A DNA stretch of 64,000 nt from Mucilaginibacter_A sp964244955 (GCA_964244955.1 CAXTKQ010000001.1:31378-95377), one strand, 5' to 3'; positions 34,872 to 42,908 are shown, numbered from the stretch's first letter. Notes: generated from the sequence alone by a model not told the origin. A program made the numbers and translations.

Positions 34872-35717
34872 TTAATTTTTATTAAGATGTGTTAACAAGT
34901 TGTTGATAGGCTCTTTAATAATATTTGCGATGTAAATGTTTTGCTCTGAGGCAGTTTGATGTAAATATTCCTGATAAGTGGCCGCAATGGTGCCCACAAA
35001 ATAAACAGGCGTTCCGGGGTTTTCCTGTAATAAAGGAACCGTGTATAAAGATAAAAATTTGCGGAAACCCGTTTTTACCAGTTCGGCAATGTACGGTTCT
35101 TTTAAGTTGTCTTTTGCAAAAGCACGGAAAGAACTTAAAAATACGCAAGGCTGAGGTTGTTTGTACACTTTATCCAGGATTTGTTTCCGGTCGAAATCAA
35201 ACTTATCGGTAAATTTCTTTTCGAGTTCTTCCGGCAGCGTTTGGTTCAGGTAAGCCTTTACAATTTTCGTTCCGATCCAGTTGGCCGAACCTTCATCTGC
35301 CAAAACATAACCTAAACCGAAATTATTAGGTTTGATTTTTTTGCCATCAAAATAAGCCGCGTTAGAACCGCTGCCGAGGATGCAAACAATACCGGGTTTG
35401 TCCTGACAGGTTGCCAGTGCCGCGGCGTAGATATCGTCTTTTACAATTACTTTTCCGAACCGAAAAAATTGCGAAAAAGCATTATAAACAATTTGTTTGT
35501 GTTTGGGCAAAGCGATGCCTGGGCCAAAGAAATAAATTTTTTTGATCTCTTCGGCATGGTGGATCAGGTGGATGTTTTTGTTCAGTAAAAACAGTATGCT
35601 TTTTTCGTCGCTGGCAAAAGGGCTGATGCCGTTTGTTTTGAAAGAACGGACAACATGTTGCTTTTGTGCCAGTTTCCAGTTTGCAAAATTAGAACCGCTA
35701 TATACCACTGCAACCAT
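34872..35717 (-). CDS. BadF/BadG/BcrA ATPase-family sugar kinase (NagK-like), operon copy
   Basis: ASKHA-fold ATPase of the type annotated as N-acetylglucosamine kinase in this phylum; probably phosphorylates an amino sugar in the cytoplasm. Visible are the phosphate-binding segment IVCILGSGSNAAYFDG, adenosine-side motifs FGLGYVLADEGSANWIG, and PVYFVGTIAATYQEYL at the end. The first phosphate loop is altered: VAVVYSGSNFANWKL replaces the DGGSTKTNW of the paralogue at 37617-38480. The lost Asp and Thr/Lys suggest changed or lost kinase activity. 281 residues; lies 4-6 bases from both neighbours inside the pfkA-gapA operon, which hints at a regulatory or coupled role. Confidence 0.82.
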   Translation of the reverse strand: MVAVVYSGSNFANWKLAQKQHVVRSFKTNGISPFASDEKSILFLLNKNIHLIHHAEEIKKIYFFGPGIALPKHKQIVYNAFSQFFRFGKVIVKDDIYAAALATCQDKPGIVCILGSGSNAAYFDGKKIKPNNFGLGYVLADEGSANWIGTKIVKAYLNQTLPEELEKKFTDKFDFDRKQILDKVYKQPQPCVFLSSFRAFAKDNLKEPYIAELVKTGFRKFLSLYTVPLLQENPGTPVYFVGTIAATYQEYLHQTASEQNIYIANIIKEPINNLLTHLNKN

Positions 35718-35723
35718 ACGGGA

Positions 35724-36704
35724 TCAGATAGATAAAATATCAACCATGTCCAGCAAGTCCTGCTCCAGCTTAAACTCATGGTGCGAAATTGCCTCGTCTA
35801 GTTCGGCCAGTTGTATCGTGTTGCCTTTTAAACCAACCATTTTGCGCGTTTCGCCATCAATTAAAGCCCTTACCGCTGCATAGCCTAAACGGCTGCCCAG
35901 CACACGGTCAAAACTGCTTGGGCTGCCGCCACGTTGCAAATGGCCCAAAATAGTTACTTTCACATCATAAGAAGGTACATGTTCTTTCACCCTTTTTGCG
36001 ATGTCATAAGCACCGCCGTTTTTATCGCCTTCGGCAACAATTACAATGCTGGACGTTTTTTTGTTGCTGCCCGATTTCAGGTTTTCAATCAGTTCTTCGA
36101 TCGCGGTTTCTTTTTCGGGCAATAAAATCGCTTCGGCACCACCAGCAATACCGGCACGCAAGGCAATACAGCCCGAATCGCGGCCCATTACTTCGATAAA
36201 AAACAAACGGTCGTGTGCATCGGCGGTGTCGCGGATTTTATCCAAGGCTTCAACAACGGTATTGGTAGCGGTATCAAAGCCCAATGTAAAATCAGAGCCG
36301 TACAAATCGTTGTCAATCGTTCCGGGAATGCCGATCACCGGGATATCGTAAATCCGCGAAAAACGTTCGGCCCCGGTAAAAGTGCCGTCGCCCCCAATCA
36401 CGATCAACCCGTCAACATCGCGGTTTTTTAAATTTTTGTATGCTTTTTCTAAGCCGCTTTCTTCTTTAAATTCCAAGCAACGGGCTGTTTTCAGGATCGT
36501 GCCACCCAAATGCAGGATATTGCTCACCGAACGCTCGTTCATATCATACATATTGTTGTTGATCAAACCCTGATAGCCTTGCTTCACGCCCACCACCTGT
36601 AGGCCGAAGTAGATACCTGTTCGTACAACTGCACGGATGCAGGGGTTCATCCCCGGTGCGTCCCCACCCGAAGTCAGTACGGCAATTTTGTTTACTTTAG
36701 ACAT
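35724..36704 (-). CDS. pfkA: ATP-dependent 6-phosphofructokinase
   Basis: Phosphorylates fructose 6-phosphate to fructose 1,6-bisphosphate, the committed step of glycolysis. The ATG at 36704 is preceded by AAGGAG at good distance and gives 326 residues (MSKVNKIAVLTSGGDAPGMN), the bacterial standard; longer in-frame starts have no support. Motifs: ATP-binding TSGGDAPGMN, the GGDGTFTGA loop, catalytic PGTIDNDLYGSD, RDSGCIAL effector/substrate region and GHLQRGGSPSSFDR. The Gly after GGDG favours ATP over pyrophosphate. First gene of the pfkA - BadF kinase - gapA operon, divergent from a NrtR-like regulator gene. Confidence 0.96.
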   Translation of the reverse strand: MSKVNKIAVLTSGGDAPGMNPCIRAVVRTGIYFGLQVVGVKQGYQGLINNNMYDMNERSVSNILHLGGTILKTARCLEFKEESGLEKAYKNLKNRDVDGLIVIGGDGTFTGAERFSRIYDIPVIGIPGTIDNDLYGSDFTLGFDTATNTVVEALDKIRDTADAHDRLFFIEVMGRDSGCIALRAGIAGGAEAILLPEKETAIEELIENLKSGSNKKTSSIVIVAEGDKNGGAYDIAKRVKEHVPSYDVKVTILGHLQRGGSPSSFDRVLGSRLGYAAVRALIDGETRKMVGLKGNTIQLAELDEAISHHEFKLEQDLLDMVDILSI

Positions 36705-36736
36705 TTTAAACCAACTCCTTGTAGCGCGAAGATAAG

Positions 36737-36751
36737 GTGTAATCTTTACAC
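36737..36751. promoter_or_regulatory. Candidate operator between pfkA and the NrtR-like regulator
   Basis: GTGTAATCTTTACAC is a perfect inverted repeat (arms GTGTAA/TTACAC, spacer TCT) centred in the 108-base divergent gap. Its size and symmetry fit a dimeric winged-helix repressor such as the adjacent NrtR-family protein. It lies 33 bases upstream of the pfkA ATG. Confidence 0.5.
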
Positions 36752-36770
36752 TAAGTAATATATTATTTAT

Positions 36771-36778
36771 TAAATTTG
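36771..36778 (+). promoter_or_regulatory. -7 box of the NrtR-like regulator gene
   Basis: TAAATTTG exactly fits TAnnTTTG and lies 34 bases upstream of the TTG start. No good -33 element is seen, but the palindrome at 36737-36751 falls where the -33 region would be, which would suit autoregulation. Confidence 0.45.
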
Positions 36779-36812
36779 AAAACACATTCGCTGGCCTGTA
36801 AAAAACTTTAAT

Positions 36813-37508
36813 TTGGAAACCTCACTGCCAAAATTTGATTCGGTATTCTCGGTGGATTGTGTCATCTTCGGGTTTCAGGCAAATGAACTAAAAATTTTGC
36901 TCATCGAACGAAACCAGGAACCTTATAAGGGCCGGAACGCGCTGCCCGGCTACATTGTAAAAAATGATGAAAGCATTGACGATGCCGCCGAACGTATTTT
37001 GTATGAATTGACCGGCCTGCGCGGCCTGCACATGGAGCAGTTCCATACTTTTGGTGATGTGGACAGGCACCCGCAAGGGCGTGTCATTACGGTTGCTTAT
37101 TATGCCCTGATCCGGATTGACGGGCACAACGAGGTAAAACCGGTTACCAATTTTGCCCGTAGCGCGTTTTGGCACCCGGTAAACAAGTTGGACAAACTGC
37201 CTTACGACCACAGTAAAATATTTGAAACTGGTTTCCAAAAACTGCGCCGCCGGTTAAGTTACCAGCCCATTGCTTTTGAGCTGCTTCCCGAAAAATTTAC
37301 CTTAACCCAATTGCAAACGCTTTACGAAGCAATCCTGAACAAGAAGCTGGACAAGCGCAACTTCCGCAAAAAAATGCTGAGCTACGGTTTTTTGAAAGAA
37401 CTGGACGAAAAGCAAAAAGGCGTTTCCTATCGCGCCGCAACCTTGTACCGTTTTGACCGGCGGAAATACAACAAGATTTTTCAGAACGAATTGAACATTA
37501 ATGGCTGA
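36813..37508 (+). CDS. NrtR-family regulator (Nudix-like domain plus winged helix)
   Basis: Transcription regulator with an N-terminal Nudix-fold effector domain (about 10-145) and a C-terminal winged helix (about 150-225, FTLTQLQTLYEAILNK ... DKRNFRKKMLSYGFL). The Nudix box is degenerate (GYIVKNDESIDDAAERILYELTGL read in two parts keeps G, R and only one of the catalytic Glu residues), so it likely binds a ligand rather than hydrolysing one. In Bacteroidota such proteins control sugar catabolism (AraR of B. thetaiotaomicron). It starts with TTG at 36813; no better ATG exists. Divergence from pfkA and the shared palindrome suggest control of the glycolytic operon. The TGA stop lies in an R1 unit. 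Confidence 0.83.
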   Translation: METSLPKFDSVFSVDCVIFGFQANELKILLIERNQEPYKGRNALPGYIVKNDESIDDAAERILYELTGLRGLHMEQFHTFGDVDRHPQGRVITVAYYALIRIDGHNEVKPVTNFARSAFWHPVNKLDKLPYDHSKIFETGFQKLRRRLSYQPIAFELLPEKFTLTQLQTLYEAILNKKLDKRNFRKKMLSYGFLKELDEKQKGVSYRAATLYRFDRRKYNKIFQNELNING

Positions 37509-37551
37509 TGCTTCTTTTATCGGCATAAATTTAGTGTGGTAAAAGAAGCAT
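37506..37551. repeat. Inverted R1 pair overlapping a stop codon
   Basis: Arms 37508-37519 (ATGCTTCTTTTA) and 37540-37551 are exact reverse complements separated by 20 bases, sharing one tail. The TGA stop of the regulator gene (37506-37508) overlaps the first core. Confidence 0.9.
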
Positions 37552-37562
37552 TAAACTGAAAC

Positions 37563-37600
37563 AAAAAACCTGCTTTAATTAAAATTAAAGCAGGTTTTTT
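37563..37600. terminator. Bidirectional intrinsic terminator
   Basis: Perfect 17-bp stem 37563-37579 with 37584-37600, loop TAAA, with A/T runs at both outer ends. It separates the convergent regulator and sugar-kinase genes. Confidence 0.88.
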
Positions 37601-37616
37601 GTGTTGAAGGAAAATC

Positions 37617-38480
37617 TTATTTTGCTGATAAAGGCGAAAGTTCCAAGTGGTATTTCACCAAATCATCTATTGGCGAACGGATAATACGGCCAAAATTCAT
37701 TCCGTATTCTTTGGCGGTTTCTTCCAAAACATTGCGGAAATTATAACCGACAGAACCGATACAGTTAAAAGAGTAATTTTTATAATCCGGGTAATGGCTC
37801 ACCAGGTTGCGGAAAAAATCATCAAACGAAGTTTTTACCAAATTGCGCGAGTAGGCAATATTGGCCGTGTTGTCATACACAAATTTGCTGAAGCTGGCGC
37901 AAAAACGGTTGGGCAAAGGCTTGGTGTAAACGGTATCAATAATATCGTCGGGTGTTAGCTGGAAAGTTTCCCAAAAAACGTCTTTCACTTCCTGCGGCAT
38001 GTAGCCACGCACATAATCCGAAAGCAGTTTTTTGCCGATGTAGCAACCGCTGCCTTCATCGCCCAAAATATAAGCCAAAGAATTGATTTTGAAAGTGATG
38101 TCTTTCCCGTCGTACAAACAAGTATTGGTTCCGGTGCCTAAAATGGCGGCAAAACCAGCGTTTACGCCCAGCAAAGCGCGGGCAGCAGCCATCAAATCGT
38201 GGCCAACAAATACTTTTGAATACTTAAAAACCACCTTTATCGCATCTTCCACAATCTTAACCTTGTCTGCCACATCGCAACCAGCACCGTAGTAGTACAA
38301 TTCGGTTATGTCGTCCTTTTTTAAATCGGAGGGAAGGTTCTCATTCAGCGAATTAATAATGTAGGCCGTATCAGAAAAAAAAGGATTATAACCTTCGGTG
38401 TTGAAATATACTTTTTTTCCGAATTCATTGATCAGGCACCAATTGGTTTTTGTAGAACCGCCATCCGCTATAATAATCAT
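37617..38480 (-). CDS. BadF/BadG/BcrA ATPase-family sugar kinase (NagK-like), stand-alone copy
   Basis: Probable N-acetylglucosamine kinase or related amino-sugar kinase, 287 residues, cytoplasmic. Unlike its paralogue at 34872-35717 it has an intact first phosphate loop (IADGGSTKTNWCLI). It also has GFAAILGTGTNTCLYDG, a LAYILGDEGSGCYIG adenosine motif and NCIGSVGYNFRNVL. It starts at the ATG at 38480 and lies convergent to the NrtR-like gene. The pair of paralogues around the pfkA/regulator region suggests that amino-sugar intermediates are linked to glycolysis control. Substrate is inferred from family only. Confidence 0.85.
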   Translation of the reverse strand: MIIIADGGSTKTNWCLINEFGKKVYFNTEGYNPFFSDTAYIINSLNENLPSDLKKDDITELYYYGAGCDVADKVKIVEDAIKVVFKYSKVFVGHDLMAAARALLGVNAGFAAILGTGTNTCLYDGKDITFKINSLAYILGDEGSGCYIGKKLLSDYVRGYMPQEVKDVFWETFQLTPDDIIDTVYTKPLPNRFCASFSKFVYDNTANIAYSRNLVKTSFDDFFRNLVSHYPDYKNYSFNCIGSVGYNFRNVLEETAKEYGMNFGRIIRSPIDDLVKYHLELSPLSAK

Positions 38481-38547
38481 ATCAATTAAACTTTTGTGTT
38501 AGGGTTTAAAAGTACAATAATAAATAATAAAGCTTATTTGGCTAAAT

Positions 38548-38586
38548 AAAAAAATCCTGTTGTTTTATCAGCAACAGGATTTTTTT
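38548..38586. terminator. Intrinsic terminator
   Basis: Stem 38548-38562 (AAAAAAATCCTGTTG) with 38572-38586, loop of nine bases, A/T runs on both sides. It lies between the kinase start and the 3' end of the secreted-protein gene, so it mainly serves that minus-strand gene. Confidence 0.7.
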
Positions 38587-38619
38587 GGAAAGCGTAACTC
38601 AAAATAAATTCAAGCCAAA

Positions 38620-39303
38620 TCAGGATTTTGGCGATGCTTCTTTTAGCCTATAAAAATCAAGCACCAACTGGTCCATGTTGCCGTAGCGGTATTTTTTGTT
38701 TTTTATTTTTTCTACGATTTCGGGCTGGCTGGCCATAATTTCGCTCATCACTTGTACAAAATTGTCTTTTCGCAGTTCCGTCAAACTGTTTGGGTCATCG
38801 CCATAGTAATAAACGGGTTTGCTTTTTCCGCCGCCACCGCCCAGGTTAATGCCCAAACCGCCGCCAATGCCGCTGCCGAAACTGCCGCCGCCAATGCCCA
38901 AACTTGGCCTGATTCCGGGCGACATGCCGCCACCGCCGCCACCGGTCGTGGCATACAATTTCATCGGTTCATCCACCAAAACTTTTACAAAATCAATGCT
39001 TCGGCCGGTCCAAACACCTGTCCGGGGTGCATGTGCCACCGTAAAGCTGTCCCTTCCGGCTACAAAAGAGCGCACCATCGAAGCCGTTAACTTCTCTTTT
39101 TCTTCGCCTTTGTCTTTTCGGAACAAAATAAAACCTTCGCTGTCTTGCGGGCTTCTGCCGGATGGGCTGACAACAATTTGTCCCGGCACTTTTTTGCCGT
39201 TGGCATCATAAAAATAACCATCGTCCCATTGGTTCAAACCCAATTGTGCCGAAGCTGAAAATGCAGTCAGCAAAAACAAGCCTGTTAAAAAAGGTAAGCG
39301 CAT
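38620..39303 (-). CDS. Secreted hypothetical protein with glycine-rich middle
   Basis: Function not recognised. The ATG at 39303 gives a clean signal peptide (MRLPFLTGLFLLTAFSASAQ); an upstream in-frame start at 39333 would bury it. An N-terminal beta-like domain (GYFYDANGKKVPGQIVVSP; FTVAHAPRTGVWTGRSIDFVKVLVDEP) is followed by a glycine-rich linker (about residues 120-165, GGGGGGMSPGI ... GGGLGINLGGGGG) and a C-terminal helical domain. The last codons (FYRLKEASPKS) are encoded by an R1 repeat with tail (38633-38660), so the repeat has become the protein's C-terminus. Stands alone on its strand. Confidence 0.72.
   Translation of the reverse strand: MRLPFLTGLFLLTAFSASAQLGLNQWDDGYFYDANGKKVPGQIVVSPSGRSPQDSEGFILFRKDKGEEKEKLTASMVRSFVAGRDSFTVAHAPRTGVWTGRSIDFVKVLVDEPMKLYATTGGGGGGMSPGIRPSLGIGGGSFGSGIGGGLGINLGGGGGKSKPVYYYGDDPNSLTELRKDNFVQVMSEIMASQPEIVEKIKNKKYRYGNMDQLVLDFYRLKEASPKS
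38633..38660 (+). repeat. R1 copy encoding the C-terminus of the glycine-rich protein
   Basis: Core GATGCTTCTTTTA at 38633-38645 with tail GCCTATAAAAATC. Read on the minus strand it encodes the DFYRLKEAS residues next to the stop at 38620. Confidence 0.8.
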
Positions 39304-39463
39304 TGTGTGTAATTTAATTTCAGGAATAACCATGATTTTTTGCTTTTATTATGCTTGCTCAGACTGTTGTTTTTGTAAAACGTTTATGGCAGTTTAAAAT
39401 TTTTGTTTTTTGGGAAAGGAATGCTTTGAATTGCGTTTATTTTGCACCAAAAATAAAATCAGG

Positions 39464-40483
39464 ATGATTGTTGATTTAAGAAGCGATACCGTAACCAAGC
39501 CAACGCCGGGAATGTTGGAAGCGATGTGGAGCGCCAAAGTAGGCGACGATGTTTACGGCGAAGACGAAACCGTTAACCAACTGGAAGCCAAAGCTGCGGC
39601 GATGTTCGGGATGGAAGCCGCCATTTTTTGCCCTTCGGGAACGATGACGAACCAAATCGCCATCAAATGTTTTACCCAACCGATGGACGAACTGATTGCC
39701 GACCAAACCGCGCACGTTTACCGTTACGAAGGCGGCGGGATCGCTTTTAATTCGGCTGTTTCTACGCGGTTGTTGAATGGCGAACGCGGGATTTTAACGC
39801 CGGAAATGATCGCGCCGGAAATTAACGATCCGAACAATATCCATTTCCCGCGTACCAGTTTAGTGGTTTTAGAAAACACGGTGAACAAAGGCGGCGGCAA
39901 TTGTTATCGCTTAGAACAAATCGCACCGATTGCAAATTTATGTGCTAAAAGAAGCATCAAGCTGCATTTGGATGGCGCACGTATTTTTAACGCCTTAACT
40001 TTCACCAAAGACAAAACTGCGGATTACGGGCAGTATTTCGACGGCATTTCTGTTTGCCTTTCCAAAGGTTTGGGCGCGCCGGTAGGTTCTGTTTTTTTGG
40101 CCGATAAAAAAAGCATTGCGCAAGCCCGCCGCATCCGCAAAGTTTTGGGCGGAGGGATGCGCCAGGCCGGCTTTTTGGCTGCCGCCGGAATTTATGCTTT
40201 GGACAATCATGTTGAACGTTTACAGCAAGACCACGGCCATGCTAAATTATTGGAAGAAACTTTGAAAAACTGTAATTGGGTTACCAGTGTTTTAAAAGTT
40301 GAAACCAATCTTGTTATTTTTGATACGGTAAAAGAAGCATCCTATTATCTGCAAAAATTAGCCGAAAAAGGGATTCGGGCTTCTGCCAATGATGTGCGCC
40401 GCATCCGTTTTGTAACGCATTTAGATGTCGGTTCGGATCAAATCCAACATACAATTGAAGCTTTAAAAAGTCTAAACGAATAA
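39464..40483 (+). CDS. ltaE: Low-specificity L-threonine aldolase
   Basis: PLP enzyme cleaving L-threonine/allo-threonine to glycine and acetaldehyde. The ATG at 39464 starts the conserved MIVDLRSDTVTKPTPGM; an in-frame start at 39410 adds 18 atypical residues. Motifs: GDDVYGEDETVN, FCPSGTMTNQIA, LENTVNKGGG, LHLDGARIFNA (PLP-ring Asp), and SKGLGAPVGSVFL with the Schiff-base Lys. At 339 residues it is full length. Two R1 cores lie in frame: NLCAKRSIK (39934-39958), directly before the LHLDGAR strand, and DTVKEAS (40329-40340). It is followed 10 bases later by an aldo/keto reductase gene. Confidence 0.92.
   Translation: MIVDLRSDTVTKPTPGMLEAMWSAKVGDDVYGEDETVNQLEAKAAAMFGMEAAIFCPSGTMTNQIAIKCFTQPMDELIADQTAHVYRYEGGGIAFNSAVSTRLLNGERGILTPEMIAPEINDPNNIHFPRTSLVVLENTVNKGGGNCYRLEQIAPIANLCAKRSIKLHLDGARIFNALTFTKDKTADYGQYFDGISVCLSKGLGAPVGSVFLADKKSIAQARRIRKVLGGGMRQAGFLAAAGIYALDNHVERLQQDHGHAKLLEETLKNCNWVTSVLKVETNLVIFDTVKEASYYLQKLAEKGIRASANDVRRIRFVTHLDVGSDQIQHTIEALKSLNE
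39934..39958 (-). repeat. In-frame R1 repeat inside the threonine aldolase gene
   Basis: Core TAAAAGAAGCAT at 39946-39957 with tail AAATTTATGTGC before it, the arrangement of a minus-orientation intergenic unit. Translated NLCAKRSI. Confidence 0.8.
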
Positions 40484-40493
40484 ATTGAAGTTT

Positions 40494-41387
40494 ATGGAAT
40501 ATTCCAAGTTGGGAAAATCAGATTTGTTGGTCAGCAAAATTGGTTTTGGTTGCATGTCGCTTCGCGGAAACAGTGATGACCATAAAACTTTGCTAAACAA
40601 AGCATTGCAATTGGGCATCAATTATTTTGATACGGCCGACTTGTATGAAGACGGCGAAAACGAATCCAAGATTGGAACTTTGCTCAAACCCAACCGAAAA
40701 GATATTGTATTGGCCACCAAAGTTGGCAACCAAAAACAAGCCGACGGCAGCACAACTTGGAACGCAAGTAAAGCTTACATTTTGCAAGCTGCAGACAAAA
40801 GTTTAAAACGTTTGCAAACAGACTACATTGATTTGTACCAATTGCACGGCGGCATGATCGAAGACAATATTGACGAAACGATTGAAGCTTTTGAATTTTT
40901 GCAACAACAAGGCAAAATAAGATATTATGGTATTTCTTCCATCCGCCCAAATGTAATCCGCGAATATGTTGCCAAATCAAACATTACAAGTGTGATGATG
41001 CAATACAGTTTGCTGGACCGCCGGCCGGAAGAAACTTGTTTTGAGCTGCTCGAAAAAAACCAAATCAGCGTGGTAACTCGTGGAAGCGTTGCGCAAGGTT
41101 TATTGGTTGATAAACCTGCAAAACCGTATTTAAACTTCACTGAAAAAGAGGTGGTAAAAACAGTATCGGCCATTCAACAAATTGCTGGCGAAACCAAAAG
41201 TAAAGCACAAGTTGCGTTGCAATTTGCTTTGGCACCAAAAGTTGTTGCCAGTGCGGTAATTGGAATCAGGACGGTTGCACAATTGGAAGATGTGGTTGCA
41301 ACTTTGGATGTTCCGCAACTTAAACCAGATGAATTGGATTATTTAAAAAATGCAATTGAACTAAATAAATATGAACAGCATCGGTAA
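40494..41387 (+). CDS. Aldo/keto reductase
   Basis: NADPH-dependent oxidoreductase with (beta/alpha)8 barrel; substrate unknown. The ATG at 40494 (MEYSKLGKSDLLVSKIG) is preferred over a TTG nine bases upstream. The catalytic tetrad is visible: Asp and Tyr in NYFDTADLYEDGENE, Lys in IVLATKVGN, His in LYQLHGGMI. The C-terminal cofactor region is VVASAVIGIRTVAQLEDV. 297 residues, normal. It starts 10 bases after the threonine aldolase stop, so the two are likely co-transcribed. VVKTVSAIQQ overlaps an in-frame R2 core at 41155-41167, and another R2 unit (41392-41420) follows the stop. Confidence 0.9.
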   Translation: MEYSKLGKSDLLVSKIGFGCMSLRGNSDDHKTLLNKALQLGINYFDTADLYEDGENESKIGTLLKPNRKDIVLATKVGNQKQADGSTTWNASKAYILQAADKSLKRLQTDYIDLYQLHGGMIEDNIDETIEAFEFLQQQGKIRYYGISSIRPNVIREYVAKSNITSVMMQYSLLDRRPEETCFELLEKNQISVVTRGSVAQGLLVDKPAKPYLNFTEKEVVKTVSAIQQIAGETKSKAQVALQFALAPKVVASAVIGIRTVAQLEDVVATLDVPQLKPDELDYLKNAIELNKYEQHR

Positions 41388-41391
41388 GAAA

Positions 41392-41420
41392 GATACTGTT
41401 TTTACCGACATAATTTTGAT
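41392..41420 (+). repeat. R2 repeat copy
   Basis: GATACTGTTTTTA at 41392-41404 followed by tail CCGACATAATTTTGAT, in the 83-base gap between the aldo/keto reductase and the DUF1338 gene. Confidence 0.8.
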
Positions 41421-41470
41421 ATTCAAATTTTCTGTTCTTGCAATTGTCCAATGGTGATTAAAGTAAATTT

Positions 41471-42376
41471 ATGAAGTTTAACCAGCAAACAACTTTAGAT
41501 ACTTTCTTAAATATTTTGTTTGAGCGTTATCAGGCAAAAGTTCCGGCGGTAAACCAAATTACGGAAGCTTTGGTTGACTGTGGCGTTGTTAATTCTCAGC
41601 AGGAAATTGTAAACGACCATATCGCTTTTCGCACGTTGCGTGTCCCGCATTTGGGCATTGCTTCTTTCGAAAAGATATTTTTGCAGCACGGTTACCAAAA
41701 ACGTGATTATTATTATTTTGAAGGAAAGAAACTGAACGCTTATTGGTATGCGCCGCCTTCTCCAACTTATCCACGCATTTTTATTAGTGAATTGATTGTT
41801 GATGGACTTTCCACTCATGCACAAGAAACAATTTATCGTTACACCAACGAAATAAATTTTGATCCTGTCGATCAGTTGGATCTAAATAACGGCGAAGAAA
41901 TCGACGAATTTTTCCACCAATCTTTGTGGACATTGCCAACCAAGCAGGATTATTTAACCTTGTTGGAAGAAAGCGAATACGCCGCCTGGGTAATTTACAA
42001 CCGCTATTACTTAAACCATTATACCATCAGCGTTCATGCTTTAAAAACAGGCTACAACACAATTTTGGAATTTGATAATTTTGTGGAAGGATTAGGCATT
42101 AAACTCAATACTGCGGGCGGAAAAATAAAAACAAGTGCCGACGGCTTATTATTGCAAAGCAGTACCGTAGCTGAAATGCAGGAAGCTACTTTTGCCGCCG
42201 GCGAAACTTTAAATATTGCAGGCAGTTATGTAGAATTTGCAGAGCGCAAGGTTTTACCGGAGTTTAAAAATTTGCCATTAAAAGAAGTAGAGCCTCAACA
42301 TCGCCGTGATGGTTTTGAAACTACGAATGCCGATAAAATTTTTGAAAGCACTTATATCGGGCAGGTTAGGGGTTGA
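41471..42376 (+). CDS. DUF1338 / 2-oxoadipate dioxygenase-decarboxylase family protein
   Basis: Member of the DUF1338 family, Fe(II)-dependent enzymes with a vicinal-oxygen-chelate-like fold. Characterised relatives (HglS/YdcJ group) convert 2-oxoadipate to 2-hydroxyglutarate in lysine catabolism. Visible are NDHIAFRTLRVPHLG (metal-binding His), a KLNAYWYAPPSPTYPRIFISEL segment (read in two parts), NHYTISVHALKTGYN, and the C-terminal GSYVEFAERKVLPEF with the Glu ligand context. At 301 residues it is complete. The start at 41471 is the first ATG. Family good; substrate by analogy only. Confidence 0.85.
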   Translation: MKFNQQTTLDTFLNILFERYQAKVPAVNQITEALVDCGVVNSQQEIVNDHIAFRTLRVPHLGIASFEKIFLQHGYQKRDYYYFEGKKLNAYWYAPPSPTYPRIFISELIVDGLSTHAQETIYRYTNEINFDPVDQLDLNNGEEIDEFFHQSLWTLPTKQDYLTLLEESEYAAWVIYNRYYLNHYTISVHALKTGYNTILEFDNFVEGLGIKLNTAGGKIKTSADGLLLQSSTVAEMQEATFAAGETLNIAGSYVEFAERKVLPEFKNLPLKEVEPQHRRDGFETTNADKIFESTYIGQVRG

Positions 42377-42404
42377 TGGAAAATTAACTGTTGATCGTTT
42401 TTTT

Positions 42405-42908
42405 TTATTCGTTATCAAGTTCTTTTAAAAAATCTTCGAATGAAGTTGAATTGTTTTTTCTTTCTTCCGGCGTCATATTTTCATATTCTTCTGCCGTTTT
42501 TTTAATTTCTGAAAGTTGCTTTTGGATTTCGATTTCGTCAAAACCCATAAAAGTCATTTCGTACAAAGAATGGCTGATAATTTCTAATTGGTTAAATTGT
42601 TTTAAAGCATCATTGCTTACGGTCATTCCCAGCCATTCTGTCCAAGGTACAAATTCAATAGCCAAACCTTCTGTTGGATTGTCTTTTTTTAATCCCGAAA
42701 CAGCAACATAAATTTCTTCGTTGGTTTCGTCGTCATAACACTGTTGCAATACAATTTCAATATCACTATCTGTTGGTTCCATTTGTAGAAGAATGGCATA
42801 TACTTTTTCGTATGCTGTTAAACTTTCTTTTTGGTTTGGATAAAGATTTGTCAGAACTATCGAAACGCTTAACCAGTTATTGGTTTTTATCAATTCATAA
42901 AGTTTCAT
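42405..42908 (-). CDS. Acidic hypothetical protein, 167 residues
   Basis: Soluble, strongly acidic protein without signal or membrane segment. The N-terminal half is helical and repeat-like (MKLYELIKTNNWLSVSIVL; LTAYEKVYAILLQM), the middle reads as beta-strands (EEIYVAVSGL), and the C-terminus is a charged helix (EEYENMTPEERKNN, EDFLKELDNE). It may belong to a domain-of-unknown-function family common in Bacteroidota, but I cannot name it with certainty. It shares the AT-rich composition and strand of the restriction-modification genes 58 bases upstream, so it may have arrived with them. Confidence 0.65.
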   Translation of the reverse strand: MKLYELIKTNNWLSVSIVLTNLYPNQKESLTAYEKVYAILLQMEPTDSDIEIVLQQCYDDETNEEIYVAVSGLKKDNPTEGLAIEFVPWTEWLGMTVSNDALKQFNQLEIISHSLYEMTFMGFDEIEIQKQLSEIKKTAEEYENMTPEERKNNSTSFEDFLKELDNE

